NCBI RefSeq assembly: GCF_036226925.1
Contig: NZ_CP109031.1
Coordinates: forward strand, 7,626,001-7,690,000
Origin: Streptomyces sp. NBC_00659
GTDB lineage: Bacteria > Actinomycetota > Actinomycetes > Streptomycetales > Streptomycetaceae
Direction of reading: 5' to 3'
DNA: 64,000 nt
Part shown: piece after piece, positions 1 through 9,614 of the stretch
Layout of the letters: every line of letters begins with the position of its first letter
Numbering within the stretch: the stretch's first letter is position 1
Translations under genes and position numbers: made by a program
The notes under the pieces: generated by a model
The model's database searches: none
The model's input: the letters and a program-made list of their open reading frames with translations, nothing else
What the model was told of the DNA's origin: nothing

Positions 1-2
1 GC

Positions 3-824
3 CAGAGCCCCGGCGAGACCTTCCTGACCAGGTACGGCCTCAGCCTCGGCAATCTGGTCCGGGCCGGCTGCGGGCTGCCCGTGCCCCGCAGGGCCCGCGG
101 GACCCACAGCGGTGCCGAGGCCCGCACCGCCGTCCGGGCCGCGCTGCGCAGACCGGTCGAGGAGCGCGAGGAGCGGCGCGGACCGGCGAGGCGCCGCTCC
201 GAGCCGCTGGTCCTGGCCTCGGGCAACCTCGGCCTCGTCTCCTTCCCCGACGTCACGCACCGGATGAGCCGGGAGGAGATCGACCGGCGCCACCCCGCGC
301 TGCTGTCCACGCTCGCCAACCACCCGGGCATCGGCTTCCTCCTGGTGCGCAGCGAGGAGCACGGCGGCCTCGTGCTCGGGGCGCACGGCGCCGAGGTGCC
401 GGTGGGCCGGCTCGACGACGAACACCCGGGCCCACTGGCCGACTTCGGTCCCGGCGCCGCCGACGCGGTGCGGCGCACGCACACGTTCCCGCACACCGCC
501 GACATCATGGTCAACTCCTGGTACGACCCCGTCGAGGGCGAAGTCCTCGCCTTCGAGGAGCAGATCGGCTCGCACGGCGGGCTCGGCGGCGCCCAGGGGC
601 ACCCGTTCCTGCTCTCTCCGCTCACCCTGTCCGCACCGGCCAGCGCGGACAGGGACCCCGCCCGCCCGGACACCGGACTCGTCGGCGCGGCCACGGGACC
701 CACCGGCCCGGACACCGGACTCGTCGGCGCGGAGCGGGTGCACGACGTGCTGCGGCGCTGGCTGCGCGAGTGCGACGGCGCCCAAGTACCGCTGCCGTCC
801 CACCCGGACGAGCAGGCCGCCTGA
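3..824 (+). CDS. C-terminal part of a phosphodiesterase-like protein (phage-holin-family type), 5' end outside window
   Basis: The frame is open from the first bases of the window to TGA at 822-824, so this is the 3' part of a longer gene; the GTG at 81 is internal. The residues MVNSWYDPVEGEVLAFEEQ and the stretch GSHGGLGGAQGHPFLLSP resemble the end of the large actinobacterial proteins annotated as phage holin family, which join membrane segments to an alkaline-phosphatase-superfamily domain. HGG and the nearby acidic residues would fit the metal site of that fold. The tail (about the last 60 residues) is Pro/Gly/Asp-rich and contains two near-identical copies of PDTGLVGA. The family assignment is from memory of the motif, so moderate confidence only. 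Confidence 0.55.
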   Translation, partial: QSPGETFLTRYGLSLGNLVRAGCGLPVPRRARGTHSGAEARTAVRAALRRPVEEREERRGPARRRSEPLVLASGNLGLVSFPDVTHRMSREEIDRRHPALLSTLANHPGIGFLLVRSEEHGGLVLGAHGAEVPVGRLDDEHPGPLADFGPGAADAVRRTHTFPHTADIMVNSWYDPVEGEVLAFEEQIGSHGGLGGAQGHPFLLSPLTLSAPASADRDPARPDTGLVGAATGPTGPDTGLVGAERVHDVLRRWLRECDGAQVPLPSHPDEQAA

Positions 825-1021
825 GCGGCGGCTCCGCCGCGGGGCGGAGAACAGCCGGCCCGTTCACCGGCCGACCCGGTCGCCGGCACCGGAAAAAATG
901 GGAGGCGGCGGACATCGTGCGGCGCCCACACTGTGGGCATCGCACGCCGCGCTTTCGCGCGCGTCCCTCACACATCGCTCGTCTCTCACCCCTCTCTCAA
1001 CACCCTTCAAGGAGCTCGCCT

Positions 1022-2083
1022 GTGCAGGCAGCCGTCACCGTCACGCCCTCCCGTGTCCCGGAGCTGCTTCTCGGTCTCGCCACCGTGCGGCCGGTCTTCC
1101 TCTGGGGTGCCCCCGGCATCGGAAAGTCCTCCCTGGTCAGGGAGTTCGCCGAATCGCTCGGGCTGGAGTGCGTGAGCCTGCTGGGTACGCAGCTCGCGCC
1201 CGAGGACCTGATCGGCGTGCCGCAGATCCGTGACGGGCGTTCCGTCTTCTGCCCGCCGCAGGCCATCGCCCGCGACGAGCCGTACTGCCTGTTCCTGGAC
1301 GAGCTGAACGCGGCGACGCCCGATGTGCAGAAGGCCTTCTACTCGCTGATCCTGGACCGCCGCATCGGTGACTACGAGCTGCCGAAGGGCTCCATCGTGA
1401 TCGGCGCGGGCAACCGGGCGACGGACAACGCGCTCGCCCGCCCGATCGCCTCGGCGCTGATCAACCGGCTCACCCACGTCCATCTGGAGGCCTCTCCGAA
1501 GGACTGGCTCGTCTGGGCCGCCAAGAACGACATCCATCCCTGGGTGCTCGACCACCTCACCGACCGCCCCGACCACCTGTGGTCCAAGCCGCCGAAGACC
1601 GAGGAGCCCTTCTCCACCCCGCGCTCCTGGCACATGCTCTCCGACGCGCTGGGCTCCTTCGGCGACGCGCTCGACGAGGAGACCCTGAAGGTGATCGCCC
1701 ACGGCACGCTGACGCCCGCGCACGCCGTCGCGTTCTGCGGCTACGTCAAGATCGTGCGCAGTCGCTTCGGCATCGAGGCCATCCTCAAGGGTGACGCCCG
1801 CTGGCCCTCCCGTACCGAGGACCGCGATCTCCTCTACTACCTCGCGGAGTCCTTCCGCGGCCGCCTCGTCAAGGAACTCCCGGCCGGCCGGGACCACATC
1901 TCGGCGAACGCCCGGCAGACCGCGTACCGGGCGAAGTCCCTGCTCATCCAGCTCGCCGAGATATCCGTCGAGGTCGCCCAGAGCGTCATCGCCTCGGACG
2001 CCGACGGCAATCCGGTTCTGCCCGCGTGGTTCCTGGTGGAGGCGGCCCGGGACATGCCGCGCCTGGTGGAGGCGCGCCGGTGA
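1022..2083 (+). CDS. MoxR-type AAA+ ATPase
   Basis: 353 aa. The GTG at 1022 is chosen because AAGGAG lies at 1009-1014 with ideal spacing; the reading frame continues upstream but without a ribosome site. Walker A GAPGIGKSS is at residues 29-37 and Walker B CLFLDE at 89-94, followed by a sensor-like NRATDNALARP segment. This matches MoxR-type AAA+ ATPases, which act as chaperones for VWA-domain partners. The stop overlaps the start of the next gene (GTGA, 2080-2083), and that gene encodes exactly such a VWA partner, so the two are translationally coupled and probably form one complex. The substrate is unknown. Confidence 0.85.
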   Translation: MQAAVTVTPSRVPELLLGLATVRPVFLWGAPGIGKSSLVREFAESLGLECVSLLGTQLAPEDLIGVPQIRDGRSVFCPPQAIARDEPYCLFLDELNAATPDVQKAFYSLILDRRIGDYELPKGSIVIGAGNRATDNALARPIASALINRLTHVHLEASPKDWLVWAAKNDIHPWVLDHLTDRPDHLWSKPPKTEEPFSTPRSWHMLSDALGSFGDALDEETLKVIAHGTLTPAHAVAFCGYVKIVRSRFGIEAILKGDARWPSRTEDRDLLYYLAESFRGRLVKELPAGRDHISANARQTAYRAKSLLIQLAEISVEVAQSVIASDADGNPVLPAWFLVEAARDMPRLVEARR

Positions 2084-3891
2084 GCCGTTCCCGCAAGGCC
2101 GGGGCGAAGGCCAAGGCCAAGCCCGATCCCGCCGCCGAGGCGTTCGCCGAGGGGCTGCGGCTGGTCCGGGCCAATCCGGCGCTGGGCGCGGTCGGCTTCC
2201 GCGTCTGCCGGGAGGACACGTGCGCCCGGGCTCCCCGGGACGGGCTGGTGGTCGTCGACTCCAACGGGACCGTGCACGTCAACCCGACCCGTCGCGCCGA
2301 ACCCGTCGCCTGGGCCTGGGCCCTGGCGCACGCCGTCATCCATCTGGGCTTCGGCCATGTCCCGGCCGCGGCCGGGACGCGCGAGCAGCCGGACCGTTTC
2401 GACCTCGCCGCCCGCTGCGTGGTGGTGAACCGCTTCCTGCTCGGCTTCTCGGTGGGGCTGACGCCCGAGGACCTTCCGGACTCCTACCCCGAAGGTGACG
2501 AGGAACGGCTCGCCGCGATCTGGCGCCGCGACGGCATCCCGCCCCGGTACGAGCACTGCGGCACGGCGGGCGGTGACCCGGACCAGGCCCTCGTGTCCTG
2601 GAACGCCTGGCACGGCAGCACTCCGGCCGACTGGCAGGTGTCCTTCGCGCACGCGCTGATCGGCACCATGTCCGCCGCGATGGACGTGGCGGGCGGGAGA
2701 CGCGCCTCCATGAGCGAAGGACCCACTCCGCTCCGGCCCTGGGAGCGGGCGCTGAGCTGGTTCGTCTCCTCCTACCCGCTGCTCGGCGGCCTCGCGGCGG
2801 GCATCACCCTCGTCGCCGACGCCGAACTCGCCCGCGCCCACGACATCTCCGTCGCCGCCGTGGACACCCAGGCGGCCGAGATCTACATCAACCCGCTGTG
2901 CGCGTTCAGCGACGAGGAATGGCGGTTCGTCCTCGCCCACGAGATGCTGCACGCCGCCCTGCGCCACGGCGACCGCTGCGGCACCCGGGACCCGTACCTC
3001 TTCAACGTGGCCGCCGACTATGTGATCAACGGGTGGCTGTGCGAGATGCAGATCGGCACGATGCCCGAGGGGCTGCTGCACGACCCGGATCTGAAGGACC
3101 TGTCGGCCGAGGAGGTGTACGACCGGATCGCCGGCGATCTGCGCCGGATGCGCCGCCTCGCCACGCTGCGCGGCAGGGGAACGGGCGACATCCTGGGCGG
3201 ACCGCTCGGCTCGGCGCGCGACTACGTCGACCTCGACGAGTTCTACCGCCGCGGCCTGGCCCGGGGCCTCGATCTGCACCAGCAGCAGGAGCGCGGTTTC
3301 CTGCCCGGTGGTCTGGTCGAGGAGATCCGCGCGCTCAGCCATCCGCCGCTGCCCTGGGACGCCCGGCTCGCCCGCTGGTTCGACGAGTTCGTGCCCCGGC
3401 CCGAGCCGCTGCGGTCGTACGCGCGTCCCTCCCGCCGGCAGGCGGCCACCCCGGACATCCCCCGTGCGGGCCGCTGGTTCCCGCCCGAGGAGATCGCCCG
3501 CTGCACCTTCGGCGTCGTGCTCGACACCTCCGCCTCCATGGACCGCACCCTGCTCGGCAAGGCGCTGGGCGCCATCGCCTCGTACGCCGGGTCCCGCGAC
3601 GTACCGGCCGCCCGCGTCGTGTTCTGCGACGCCGCCCCGCACGACGCGGGCTATCTGCCCGTCACGGAGATCGCCGGACGCGTACGGGTGCACGGGCGCG
3701 GCGGCACCGTGCTGCAGCCGGGCGTCGATCTGCTGCACCGCGCCGACGACTTCCCGCCGGGCGCTCCCGTCCTGGTGATCACGGACGGATACTGCGACGT
3801 GCTGCGGGTGCGGCGCGAGCACGCCTATCTGGTGCCGCACGCCGCACGGCTCCCCTTCACCGCGCGCGGGCCGGTCTTCCGGGTGACCTGA
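2080..3891 (+). CDS. VWA-like domain protein with putative metallopeptidase domain (DUF2201 type)
   Basis: 603 aa, starting at GTG 2080 inside the stop of the MoxR gene. The N-terminal half carries a zinc-peptidase-like motif HEMLHAALRHG (His at residue 287, pattern HExxHxxxxH). The C-terminal part holds a VWA-like core with a MIDAS motif DTSASM at 482-487. This order, putative metallopeptidase then VWA-like domain, is the DUF2201 architecture that pairs with MoxR ATPases. No signal peptide or membrane helix is seen, so it is probably cytoplasmic. Whether it is an active protease or a metal-ion-dependent adaptor cannot be read from the sequence. Confidence 0.8.
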   Translation: MSRSRKAGAKAKAKPDPAAEAFAEGLRLVRANPALGAVGFRVCREDTCARAPRDGLVVVDSNGTVHVNPTRRAEPVAWAWALAHAVIHLGFGHVPAAAGTREQPDRFDLAARCVVVNRFLLGFSVGLTPEDLPDSYPEGDEERLAAIWRRDGIPPRYEHCGTAGGDPDQALVSWNAWHGSTPADWQVSFAHALIGTMSAAMDVAGGRRASMSEGPTPLRPWERALSWFVSSYPLLGGLAAGITLVADAELARAHDISVAAVDTQAAEIYINPLCAFSDEEWRFVLAHEMLHAALRHGDRCGTRDPYLFNVAADYVINGWLCEMQIGTMPEGLLHDPDLKDLSAEEVYDRIAGDLRRMRRLATLRGRGTGDILGGPLGSARDYVDLDEFYRRGLARGLDLHQQQERGFLPGGLVEEIRALSHPPLPWDARLARWFDEFVPRPEPLRSYARPSRRQAATPDIPRAGRWFPPEEIARCTFGVVLDTSASMDRTLLGKALGAIASYAGSRDVPAARVVFCDAAPHDAGYLPVTEIAGRVRVHGRGGTVLQPGVDLLHRADDFPPGAPVLVITDGYCDVLRVRREHAYLVPHAARLPFTARGPVFRVT

Positions 3892-4031
3892 GCCCCCGCT
3901 GCCCCCGTCCGGCGAAATCCCGGACACGCACCGGCAGGTCGCCGCCCGAACCGCGGGGTGCGCCGGGCCCAGGTGTGATCGGATGGGAGACACGGACCCC
4001 GGCAACGGGACCACACCCGAAAGGAATCATC

Positions 4032-4457
4032 GTGGCAACCACGCGCACCGCACACACCGTGTGGGAAGGCAACCTGCTCGAGGGCAACGGCGTCGTCACC
4101 TTCGACTCCTCCGGCATCGGCCAGCAGCCGGTGACGTGGGCGTCGCGGGCCCAGGACGCGAACGGCAAGACCAGCCCCGAGGAGCTGATCGCGGCCGCCC
4201 ACTCCAGCTGCTTCTCCATGGCGCTGTCGCACGCCCTCGCGGGTGCAGGGACGCCGCCCACCAAGCTCCTCACCAACGCCGACGTCACCTTCCAGCCCGG
4301 CGAGGGCATCACCGGCATCCACCTCACGGTCGAGGGCACGGTGCCGGGCCTGGACAACGACGGCTTCGTCGCGGCGGCCGAGGACGCCAAGAAGAACTGC
4401 CCGGTCAGCCAGGCCCTGACCGGTACGACGATCACGCTGTCGGCGAAGCTCGCCTGA
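4032..4457 (+). CDS. OsmC/Ohr-family peroxiredoxin
   Basis: 141 aa, GTG start at 4032 preceded by GAAAGGAA. The protein has the OsmC fold signature with the two redox cysteines: C60 in AHSSCFSM and C123 in KKNCPVSQ. OsmC/Ohr proteins reduce organic hydroperoxides in the cytoplasm using these two residues. The length and C-terminal strand pattern fit OsmC better than Ohr, but the split is not certain. It stands alone, closed by a strong hairpin at 4465-4507. No OhrR-like regulator is adjacent. Confidence 0.9.
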   Translation: MATTRTAHTVWEGNLLEGNGVVTFDSSGIGQQPVTWASRAQDANGKTSPEELIAAAHSSCFSMALSHALAGAGTPPTKLLTNADVTFQPGEGITGIHLTVEGTVPGLDNDGFVAAAEDAKKNCPVSQALTGTTITLSAKLA

Positions 4458-4464
4458 CGCTCGT

Positions 4465-4507
4465 ACGCCGATGCCGCGTCCTCCCCGCGAGGGCGCGGCA
4501 TCGGCGT
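4465..4507 (+). terminator. Hairpin terminator of the OsmC gene
   Basis: Perfect 14-bp inverted repeat (ACGCCGATGCCGCG at 4465-4478, complement at 4494-4507) with a 15-nt loop, starting 7 nt after the stop. No T-run follows, which is normal in Streptomyces. Confidence 0.8.
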
Positions 4508-4599
4508 GTCCGCCCGCGTACGCCGTCCGCGCCATTGACAAGCGAGAACACAGGCTATGCGCTTGGGGGCGGGCAGAGCCGTGGCGGAAGGGGACGGAC

Positions 4600-6534
4600 A
4601 TGGCACGTGCGGTCGGGATCGATCTGGGGACGACGAACTCGGTGGTGGCCGTCCTGGAGGGCGGTGAGGCGACGGTCGTCGCCAACGCCGAGGGAGCACG
4701 CACCACACCCTCGGTGGTGGCCTTCGCCAAGAACGGCGAGGTGCTGGTCGGCGAGGTCGCCAAACGGCAGGCCGTGACGAACGTGGAGCGCACCGCGCGG
4801 TCCGTGAAGCGGTACATGGGCGACGTGAACTGGCGGTTTCCCGGGAAGGGCAGCATCGACGGCACCCGCTACCGCGCCCAGGAGCTGTCCGCGCGGGTGC
4901 TGCAGAAGCTGAAGCGGGACGCCGAGGCCTATCTGGGCCAGGACGTCACGGACGCCGTCATCACCGTACCCGCCTACTTCGACGACGCGCAGCGCCAGGC
5001 CACCAAGGAGGCGGGCGAGATCGCGGGGCTGAAGGTCCTACGGATCATCAACGAGCCGACCGCCGCGGCCCTGGCGTACGGGCTCGACCGCGGGGAGGAG
5101 CAGACCGTCCTCGTCTTCGACCTGGGCGGCGGCACCTTCGACGTCTCGCTCCTGGAGATCGGTGACGGGGTCATCGAGGTCAAGGCGACCAACGGTGACA
5201 CCCGGCTGGGCGGTGACGACTGGGACCAGCGGATCGTCGAGCACCTCGCCCAGCGCTTCAAGGCCGCGCACGGCATCGATCTCGGACACGACAAGATGGC
5301 TCTGCAACGGCTGCGCGAGGGCGCGGAGAAGGCCAAGATCGAGCTGTCCTCGTCCACCGAGACCACCGTCAACCTGCCCTACATCACCGCCACCGCCCAA
5401 GGCCCCCTGCACCTCGACGAGAAACTGACGCGTGCTCAGTTCCAGGAGCTGACGGCCGACTTGCTCGACCGTTGCAAGACCCCCTTCCACCAGGCCGTCA
5501 AGGACGCCGGTGTGAAACTGTCCGCCGTCGACCACGTCATCCTGGTCGGCGGATCCACCCGGATGCCCGCCGTCACCGACCTGGTGAAGGAACTCACCGG
5601 CAGGGACCCGCACAAGGGCGTCAACCCGGACGAGGTCGTGGCTCTCGGCGCCGGACTCCAGGCCGGTGTGATCCGCGGAGACGTGAAGGACGTCCTGCTC
5701 CTCGACGTCACCCCGCTGTCCCTCGGCATCGAGACCAAGGGCGGCATCATGACCACGCTCATCGAGCGCAACACCACGATTCCCACGCGGCGTTCGGAGA
5801 TCTTCACGACGGCCGCCGACAACCAGCCCTCGGTCGGCATCCAGGTCTACCAGGGCGAGCGCGAGATCGCCGCCTACAACAAGAAGCTCGGCGTCTTCGA
5901 CCTCACCGGGCTGCCGCCCGCGCCGCGCGGTGTCCCGCAGATCGAGGTGGCCTTCGACATCGACGCCAACGGGATCACCCACGTCTCCGCGAAGGACCTG
6001 GCCACCGGGCGCGAGCAGAAGATGACCGTGACCGGCGGCTCCGCGCTGCCCAAGGACGACATCGACCGCCTGGTGCGCGAGGCCGAGCAGTACGCCGAGG
6101 AGGACCGGCGCAACCGGGAGGCGGCCGAGACCCGTAACCACGGCGAGCAACTCGTGTACCAGACCGAGAAGTTCGTCCGCGAGAACGACGAACGCATCCC
6201 CGCCGACACCAAGGACGCGGTCGCCTCGTCGGCCGCCGAACTGAAAGAGCTTCTGGAGGACTCCTCCACCGACACCGCCGCTCTGCGCGGCGCCATCGAG
6301 AAACTGGCCACCGTCAGCCAGCAGATGGGCCAGGCCATGTACGCCCAGGCCCAGCAGAGGCCGGCCCCGCAGGACCAGCCGCCCACCGAGCAGGTGCCGA
6401 CCGAGCAGGCGCAGGACGACGAGGACGTGGTGGACGCGGAGATCGTGGACGAGGACCGCGCAAGGGACACAGAGGCCGCAGGGGACGGAGGGGGCGGCCG
6501 GGACAGGTCCCCCGGGCCGGGGCCCGCTCAGTAG
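4600..6534 (+). CDS. dnaK: Hsp70 chaperone DnaK (second, stand-alone copy)
   Basis: 644 aa. ATG 4600 gives the canonical N-terminus [18 protein letters not shown]. Visible Hsp70 signatures are [15 protein letters not shown] and [13 protein letters not shown] in the ATPase domain, then [14 protein letters not shown] opening the substrate-binding domain, an acidic lid and a terminal [14 protein letters not shown] followed by about 25 extra residues. It is not next to grpE, dnaJ or hspR, so it is unlikely to be the main heat-shock operon copy; no HspR-type inverted repeat (CTTGAGT-N7-ACTCAAG) is visible upstream. A TTGACA hexamer lies at 4535-4540, but the best -10 candidate (TATGCG at 4556) gives a short 15-bp spacer. 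The last 7 bases overlap the convergent HTH gene. Confidence 0.93.
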   Translation: MARAVGIDLGTTNSVVAVLEGGEATVVANAEGARTTPSVVAFAKNGEVLVGEVAKRQAVTNVERTARSVKRYMGDVNWRFPGKGSIDGTRYRAQELSARVLQKLKRDAEAYLGQDVTDAVITVPAYFDDAQRQATKEAGEIAGLKVLRIINEPTAAALAYGLDRGEEQTVLVFDLGGGTFDVSLLEIGDGVIEVKATNGDTRLGGDDWDQRIVEHLAQRFKAAHGIDLGHDKMALQRLREGAEKAKIELSSSTETTVNLPYITATAQGPLHLDEKLTRAQFQELTADLLDRCKTPFHQAVKDAGVKLSAVDHVILVGGSTRMPAVTDLVKELTGRDPHKGVNPDEVVALGAGLQAGVIRGDVKDVLLLDVTPLSLGIETKGGIMTTLIERNTTIPTRRSEIFTTAADNQPSVGIQVYQGEREIAAYNKKLGVFDLTGLPPAPRGVPQIEVAFDIDANGITHVSAKDLATGREQKMTVTGGSALPKDDIDRLVREAEQYAEEDRRNREAAETRNHGEQLVYQTEKFVRENDERIPADTKDAVASSAAELKELLEDSSTDTAALRGAIEKLATVSQQMGQAMYAQAQQRPAPQDQPPTEQVPTEQAQDDEDVVDAEIVDEDRARDTEAAGDGGGGRDRSPGPGPAQ

Positions 6535-7391
6535 CGCTCGCGGAACTCCCGGAGGATCTCCTTGGTGCGTTCGGCGGAGGCGGAGTGGGCCGACATGTGG
6601 TCCAGCACCTCCAGATGCAGGGCCACCTCCTCGCGCGCGTCGAGATAGAGAGCGCCGGTCACGTACTCGCTGTAGACGATGTCCGGCAGCTCTCGCTCGG
6701 CGAAGCGGAACAGCGCGAAGGACGTGTACGTCCCCGGGTGCGGGCCGGCCGCGAACTCCGCGACCTGAAGCGTGACGTGATCGAGCTCGACCCATTCGAG
6801 GAGCCGGTCCATCTGGTCGCGCATGACCTCACCCCGGATGCTCACCGGACGCAGCAACGCCGTCTCGTCCATGATCACCCAGAGGTGGGGAGGGTTCTCG
6901 CGGGTGAGCAGCGCCTGCCGTTTCATGCGCAGCGCCACATGCCGGTCGATGGCCTCGGTACCCGTCTGCCCGACGGTCCCGGCCTCCAGCACGGCCCGCG
7001 CGTACTCCTCGGTCTGCAGCAGCCCTGGCACGAAGTGCGGTTCGTAACTGCGGATCAGCCGGGCCGCGCCCTCCAGGCTGACGTGCATGCTGAACCAGTC
7101 AGGCAGCACGTCGTGGTAGCGCTGCCACCAGCCCGGTTCGTTCGCCTCCTCGGCCAGTGCCACGAAGGTGTCCGTCTCGTCCTCGGAGACACCGTACGTC
7201 GTCAGCAGAACCTGCACGTAAGGGATCTTGAGGGCGACCTCGGCCATCTCCATCCGCCGCACGGTCGCCGGCGCGACCCTCAGGACACGCGCGGCTTCCT
7301 CCCGTTTCAGGCCGGCGGCCTCGCGCAGCTCCTGGAGCCGTCGCCCCAGAACCACCTGCCCCACCGTGGGTGCCGGCCGCCGCTCACTCAC
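6528..7391 (-). CDS. XRE-family HTH regulator with DUF5753 domain
   Basis: 287 aa. The GTG at 7391 is chosen because it is preceded by GGGGAGG and opens directly on the HTH domain ([19 protein letters not shown], residues about 15-60). An upstream extension is open in frame but lacks a ribosome site. The remaining 200 residues match DUF5753, including [11 protein letters not shown] and a [15 protein letters not shown] tail. Such regulators are numerous in Streptomyces and usually sit beside a short DUF397 gene. None is present here, because the 3' end runs into dnaK with a 7-bp convergent overlap. Targets unknown. Confidence 0.85.
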   Translation of the reverse strand: MSERRPAPTVGQVVLGRRLQELREAAGLKREEAARVLRVAPATVRRMEMAEVALKIPYVQVLLTTYGVSEDETDTFVALAEEANEPGWWQRYHDVLPDWFSMHVSLEGAARLIRSYEPHFVPGLLQTEEYARAVLEAGTVGQTGTEAIDRHVALRMKRQALLTRENPPHLWVIMDETALLRPVSIRGEVMRDQMDRLLEWVELDHVTLQVAEFAAGPHPGTYTSFALFRFAERELPDIVYSEYVTGALYLDAREEVALHLEVLDHMSAHSASAERTKEILREFRERY

Positions 7392-7564
7392 GCCACGCCT
7401 CCCCACGCGCCGAAGTATGCGTGCAGTGTGCCATGTCCGTGCGGAACCATCATCGATTGGCCTCAACATGCTTACAGCCAGCGCGATCTGACGCACCGTA
7501 GGCATCATGCCGCTCATGCCTCACCACCGTCACCGGCGCCCTCTCCGCCGTTGTTGACAGAAGA

Positions 7565-8404
7565 TCACGCGTGCAGCGAGTGAAGGTACTTGCCCGTTGC
7601 GGGGTCCGCCGGGAGGAACGTCTCGATGGCCAGCTCGGCGACCGTCACGTCCATCGGGGTGTTGAACGTCGAGATGGACGAGATGAACGACAGCACCCGC
7701 CCCTCGTGCTCGATCCGCATCGGGAGCGCGAAGTGGGGCGCGGGACCGAGCGGCTCGTCGTCGTCCACCTCCGCGTCCCGGTCCGGGACCGGATACGCCG
7801 CCACCTCCTCGTACAGCGCGCGCAGCGGCTCCGAACGGCGCAACGCGATCTGCCGGTCCATCTGGGCGAGCAGATGATCCCGCCACGTGCGCAGATTGCG
7901 GATGCGCGGCGCCAGGCCCTCCGGATGCAGGGTCAGCCGCATCGCGTTCAGTGGCGGCACGAGGAGCCGGTCCGTGACACCGTCCAGCAGCAGGGCGACC
8001 CCGCGGTTCGCGGCCAGGACGTCGTACCTCGCGTCGAGCACCAGCGCCGGATACGGCTCGTAGCCCTGGATCAGCCGTTCCATGCCCTCGCGCAGCGCGT
8101 CCATCGACGGGTCGTCGATCGGGGTCTCCGCGTAGCGCGGCGCGTAACCCGCCGCGAGCAGCAGCGCGTTGCGCTCGCGGACCGGCACATCGAGGTGCTC
8201 GGCGAGCCGCAGCACCATTTCCTCGCTGGGGCGGGAACGGCCCGTCTCGATGAAACTGATGTGCCGGGCCGAGGACTCCGCCCGCAGGGCGAGCTCCAGT
8301 TGGCTCACCCGGCGCTGCTCCCGCCAGGCGCGCAGCAGCGGCCCGACACCGCCGTCGGTGGAGATACGCGGGACGGCGGCGGAACCGGACGGGACAGGGC
8401 TCAT
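7565..8404 (-). CDS. XRE-family HTH regulator with MmyB-like ligand-binding domain
   Basis: 279 aa. The HTH (LLRAWREQRRVSQLELALRA) is followed by RHISFIETGRSRPS, then an MmyB-like PAS-type domain with GYEPYPALVLDARYDVLAAN and a C-terminal PLNAMRLTLHPEGLAPRI segment. MmyB-type regulators bind a fatty-acid-like ligand and often control a neighbouring oxidoreductase, but no obvious target gene flanks it here. The ATG at 8404 gives the N-terminus MSPVPSGS. There is no Shine-Dalgarno sequence on this strand, so a leaderless mRNA or an upstream start in the open frame is possible. Lies 173 bp upstream of the DUF5753 regulator on the same strand. Confidence 0.85.
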   Translation of the reverse strand: MSPVPSGSAAVPRISTDGGVGPLLRAWREQRRVSQLELALRAESSARHISFIETGRSRPSEEMVLRLAEHLDVPVRERNALLLAAGYAPRYAETPIDDPSMDALREGMERLIQGYEPYPALVLDARYDVLAANRGVALLLDGVTDRLLVPPLNAMRLTLHPEGLAPRIRNLRTWRDHLLAQMDRQIALRRSEPLRALYEEVAAYPVPDRDAEVDDDEPLGPAPHFALPMRIEHEGRVLSFISSISTFNTPMDVTVAELAIETFLPADPATGKYLHSLHA

Positions 8405-8640
8405 AGGAGGACGGTAGCCGAGGAGCGGCGCGTGAACGTTCGCCCGGGGCGGTGACCGGCGGGCACCCGTCCGGCCGCCGTGGGGAGCCGCCGCGCCCCG
8501 GGTGCCCTGCCGAGGGGGGACGGCTGTGGCACGCTGGGCGAAGGGCCCGCTCCGCTGCCTCTCGGGGCCGGTCCGCCCCCTGAGCCACCTCGGACTCACC
8601 GCCCCGCACGCCTCACCCGCCGTACGAAGGGATCACGTCC

Positions 8641-8946
8641 ATGGCCGTCGAACCGCTGGAGCCCAAGGAGATCGAGGAGCGGCTGGCGGAGCTGCCCGGC
8701 TGGTCGCTGGACGGCGACCGGCTCGCCCGTACCTACCGGCTCGGCACACACTTCGCGGCGACCGCGATGGTCGTGCACATCGCCCAGGTGCAGGAGGAGC
8801 TCGACCACCACTCCGACCTCACCCTCGGCTACAACACGATCGCCCTCACCGTGAACACGCACAGCGTCGGCGGCGCCGTCACCGTGCTCGACTTCGATCT
8901 CGCCCGCAGGGTGGAGGAACTCGCGCCGGGACACGGGGCGAGCTGA
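8641..8946 (+). CDS. 4a-hydroxytetrahydrobiopterin dehydratase (PCD/DCoH family)
   Basis: 101 aa, ATG start preceded by GAAGGGATC. The fold signature is complete: PGWSLDGDRLARTY near the N-terminus, then AQVQEELDHHSDLTLGYN, where the HH pair and nearby Asp form the dehydratase active site, and VTVLDFDLARRVEEL at the C-terminus. The enzyme regenerates the pterin cofactor after aromatic amino-acid hydroxylation. No hydroxylase gene is nearby, so its partner is elsewhere or it serves another role. It is followed within 6 bp by a truncated methyltransferase stub. Confidence 0.88.
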   Translation: MAVEPLEPKEIEERLAELPGWSLDGDRLARTYRLGTHFAATAMVVHIAQVQEELDHHSDLTLGYNTIALTVNTHSVGGAVTVLDFDLARRVEELAPGHGAS

Positions 8947-8951
8947 CCTCC

Positions 8952-9060
8952 GTGCTGGACCACGACAAGGAAGCGGACCGCTACGACGCGACGCGCGGCG
9001 GCGAACCACGTGCCGCCGCCGCGGCCGCCGTGCTCGCCCTGGTCCCCGACGATGCGCGGG
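8952..9060 (+). pseudogene. N-terminal stub of a class I SAM-dependent methyltransferase
   Basis: From GTG 8952 the translation reads VLDHDKEADRYDATRGGEPR and continues to LALVPDDARG. This looks like the start of an actinobacterial class I methyltransferase, where the next residues should be the SAM-binding LDLACGTG. Instead the sequence switches after about codon 36 to unrelated residues (GPSQELNSCEPNRTGPG) with no motif I, and the frame runs antisense through the next gene. I read it as a deletion remnant. Confidence 0.5.
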
Positions 9061-9122
9061 GCCCTTCGCAGGAACTGAACTCGTGCGAACCGAACCGAAC
9101 CGGACCGGGCCAGGGCCCGGGG

Positions 9123-9614
9123 TCAGAGGGGCTTCCTCCGGGTGAAGTCCATGGTCCAGTTCGTCAGCCAGGTGTTCTCCCCGTCCACGGAGAAGGCCTG
9201 TTCCCAGCGAGCCGTCGTCTCCGAGATCCCCGACCACACGAACCGCACCCGCACGTCCTTCCCGTCATGGGTGTCGTCGCCGTGGAACTCCCCGCGTCCG
9301 TCCGGTCCGAACCGCCCGAGCACCGGCGGGAACAGCCGGCCGCTGCGGCTGGACGACCAGTTCAGCGACCACCGCCCGGTCTCCACGTCGAAGAGCCGCA
9401 GCGTCAGGCCCGTCCATCCCTGGCTCGGCACGTCGATCTCGTCGATGTTCGCGGCGCCGCGGAACAGGTCCCAGCAGCGGCTGACCGCGGAGAACTCCTC
9501 CCAGTCGCTCTCCGGGTCGAGAAAGTCCGTACGACGGCGGTTGACGACGTCCCAGTCGCCGTGGAGGAAGTCGAAGTCGTTCAGGGCCGGCACGTTGTCC
9601 CGGACGTCGTTCAT
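9123..9614 (-). CDS. Conserved hypothetical protein (calycin/DUF1579-like)
   Basis: 163 aa. It starts MNDVRDNVPALNDFDFLHGD and contains DWDVVNRRR, a pattern seen in small lipocalin-like actinobacterial proteins (FLxGxWxVxNRR). The rest is rich in Trp and alternating strand residues (WSLNWSSSRSGRLFPPVLG), which fits a beta-barrel. No signal peptide. Its ATG overlaps the stop of the upstream gene (positions 9611-9614, ATGA), so the two are translationally coupled. Function unknown. Confidence 0.7.
   Translation of the reverse strand: MNDVRDNVPALNDFDFLHGDWDVVNRRRTDFLDPESDWEEFSAVSRCWDLFRGAANIDEIDVPSQGWTGLTLRLFDVETGRWSLNWSSSRSGRLFPPVLGRFGPDGRGEFHGDDTHDGKDVRVRFVWSGISETTARWEQAFSVDGENTWLTNWTMDFTRRKPL

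Noticed and set aside
1837..4014. 725-codon minus-strand frame opposite the MoxR/VWA pair
   Set aside because: Shadow frame; the plus-strand proteins have Walker, HExxH and MIDAS motifs.
4600..6534. Main heat-shock dnaK operon
   Set aside because: No grpE, dnaJ or hspR downstream and no HspR-type inverted repeat upstream; the next gene is convergent.
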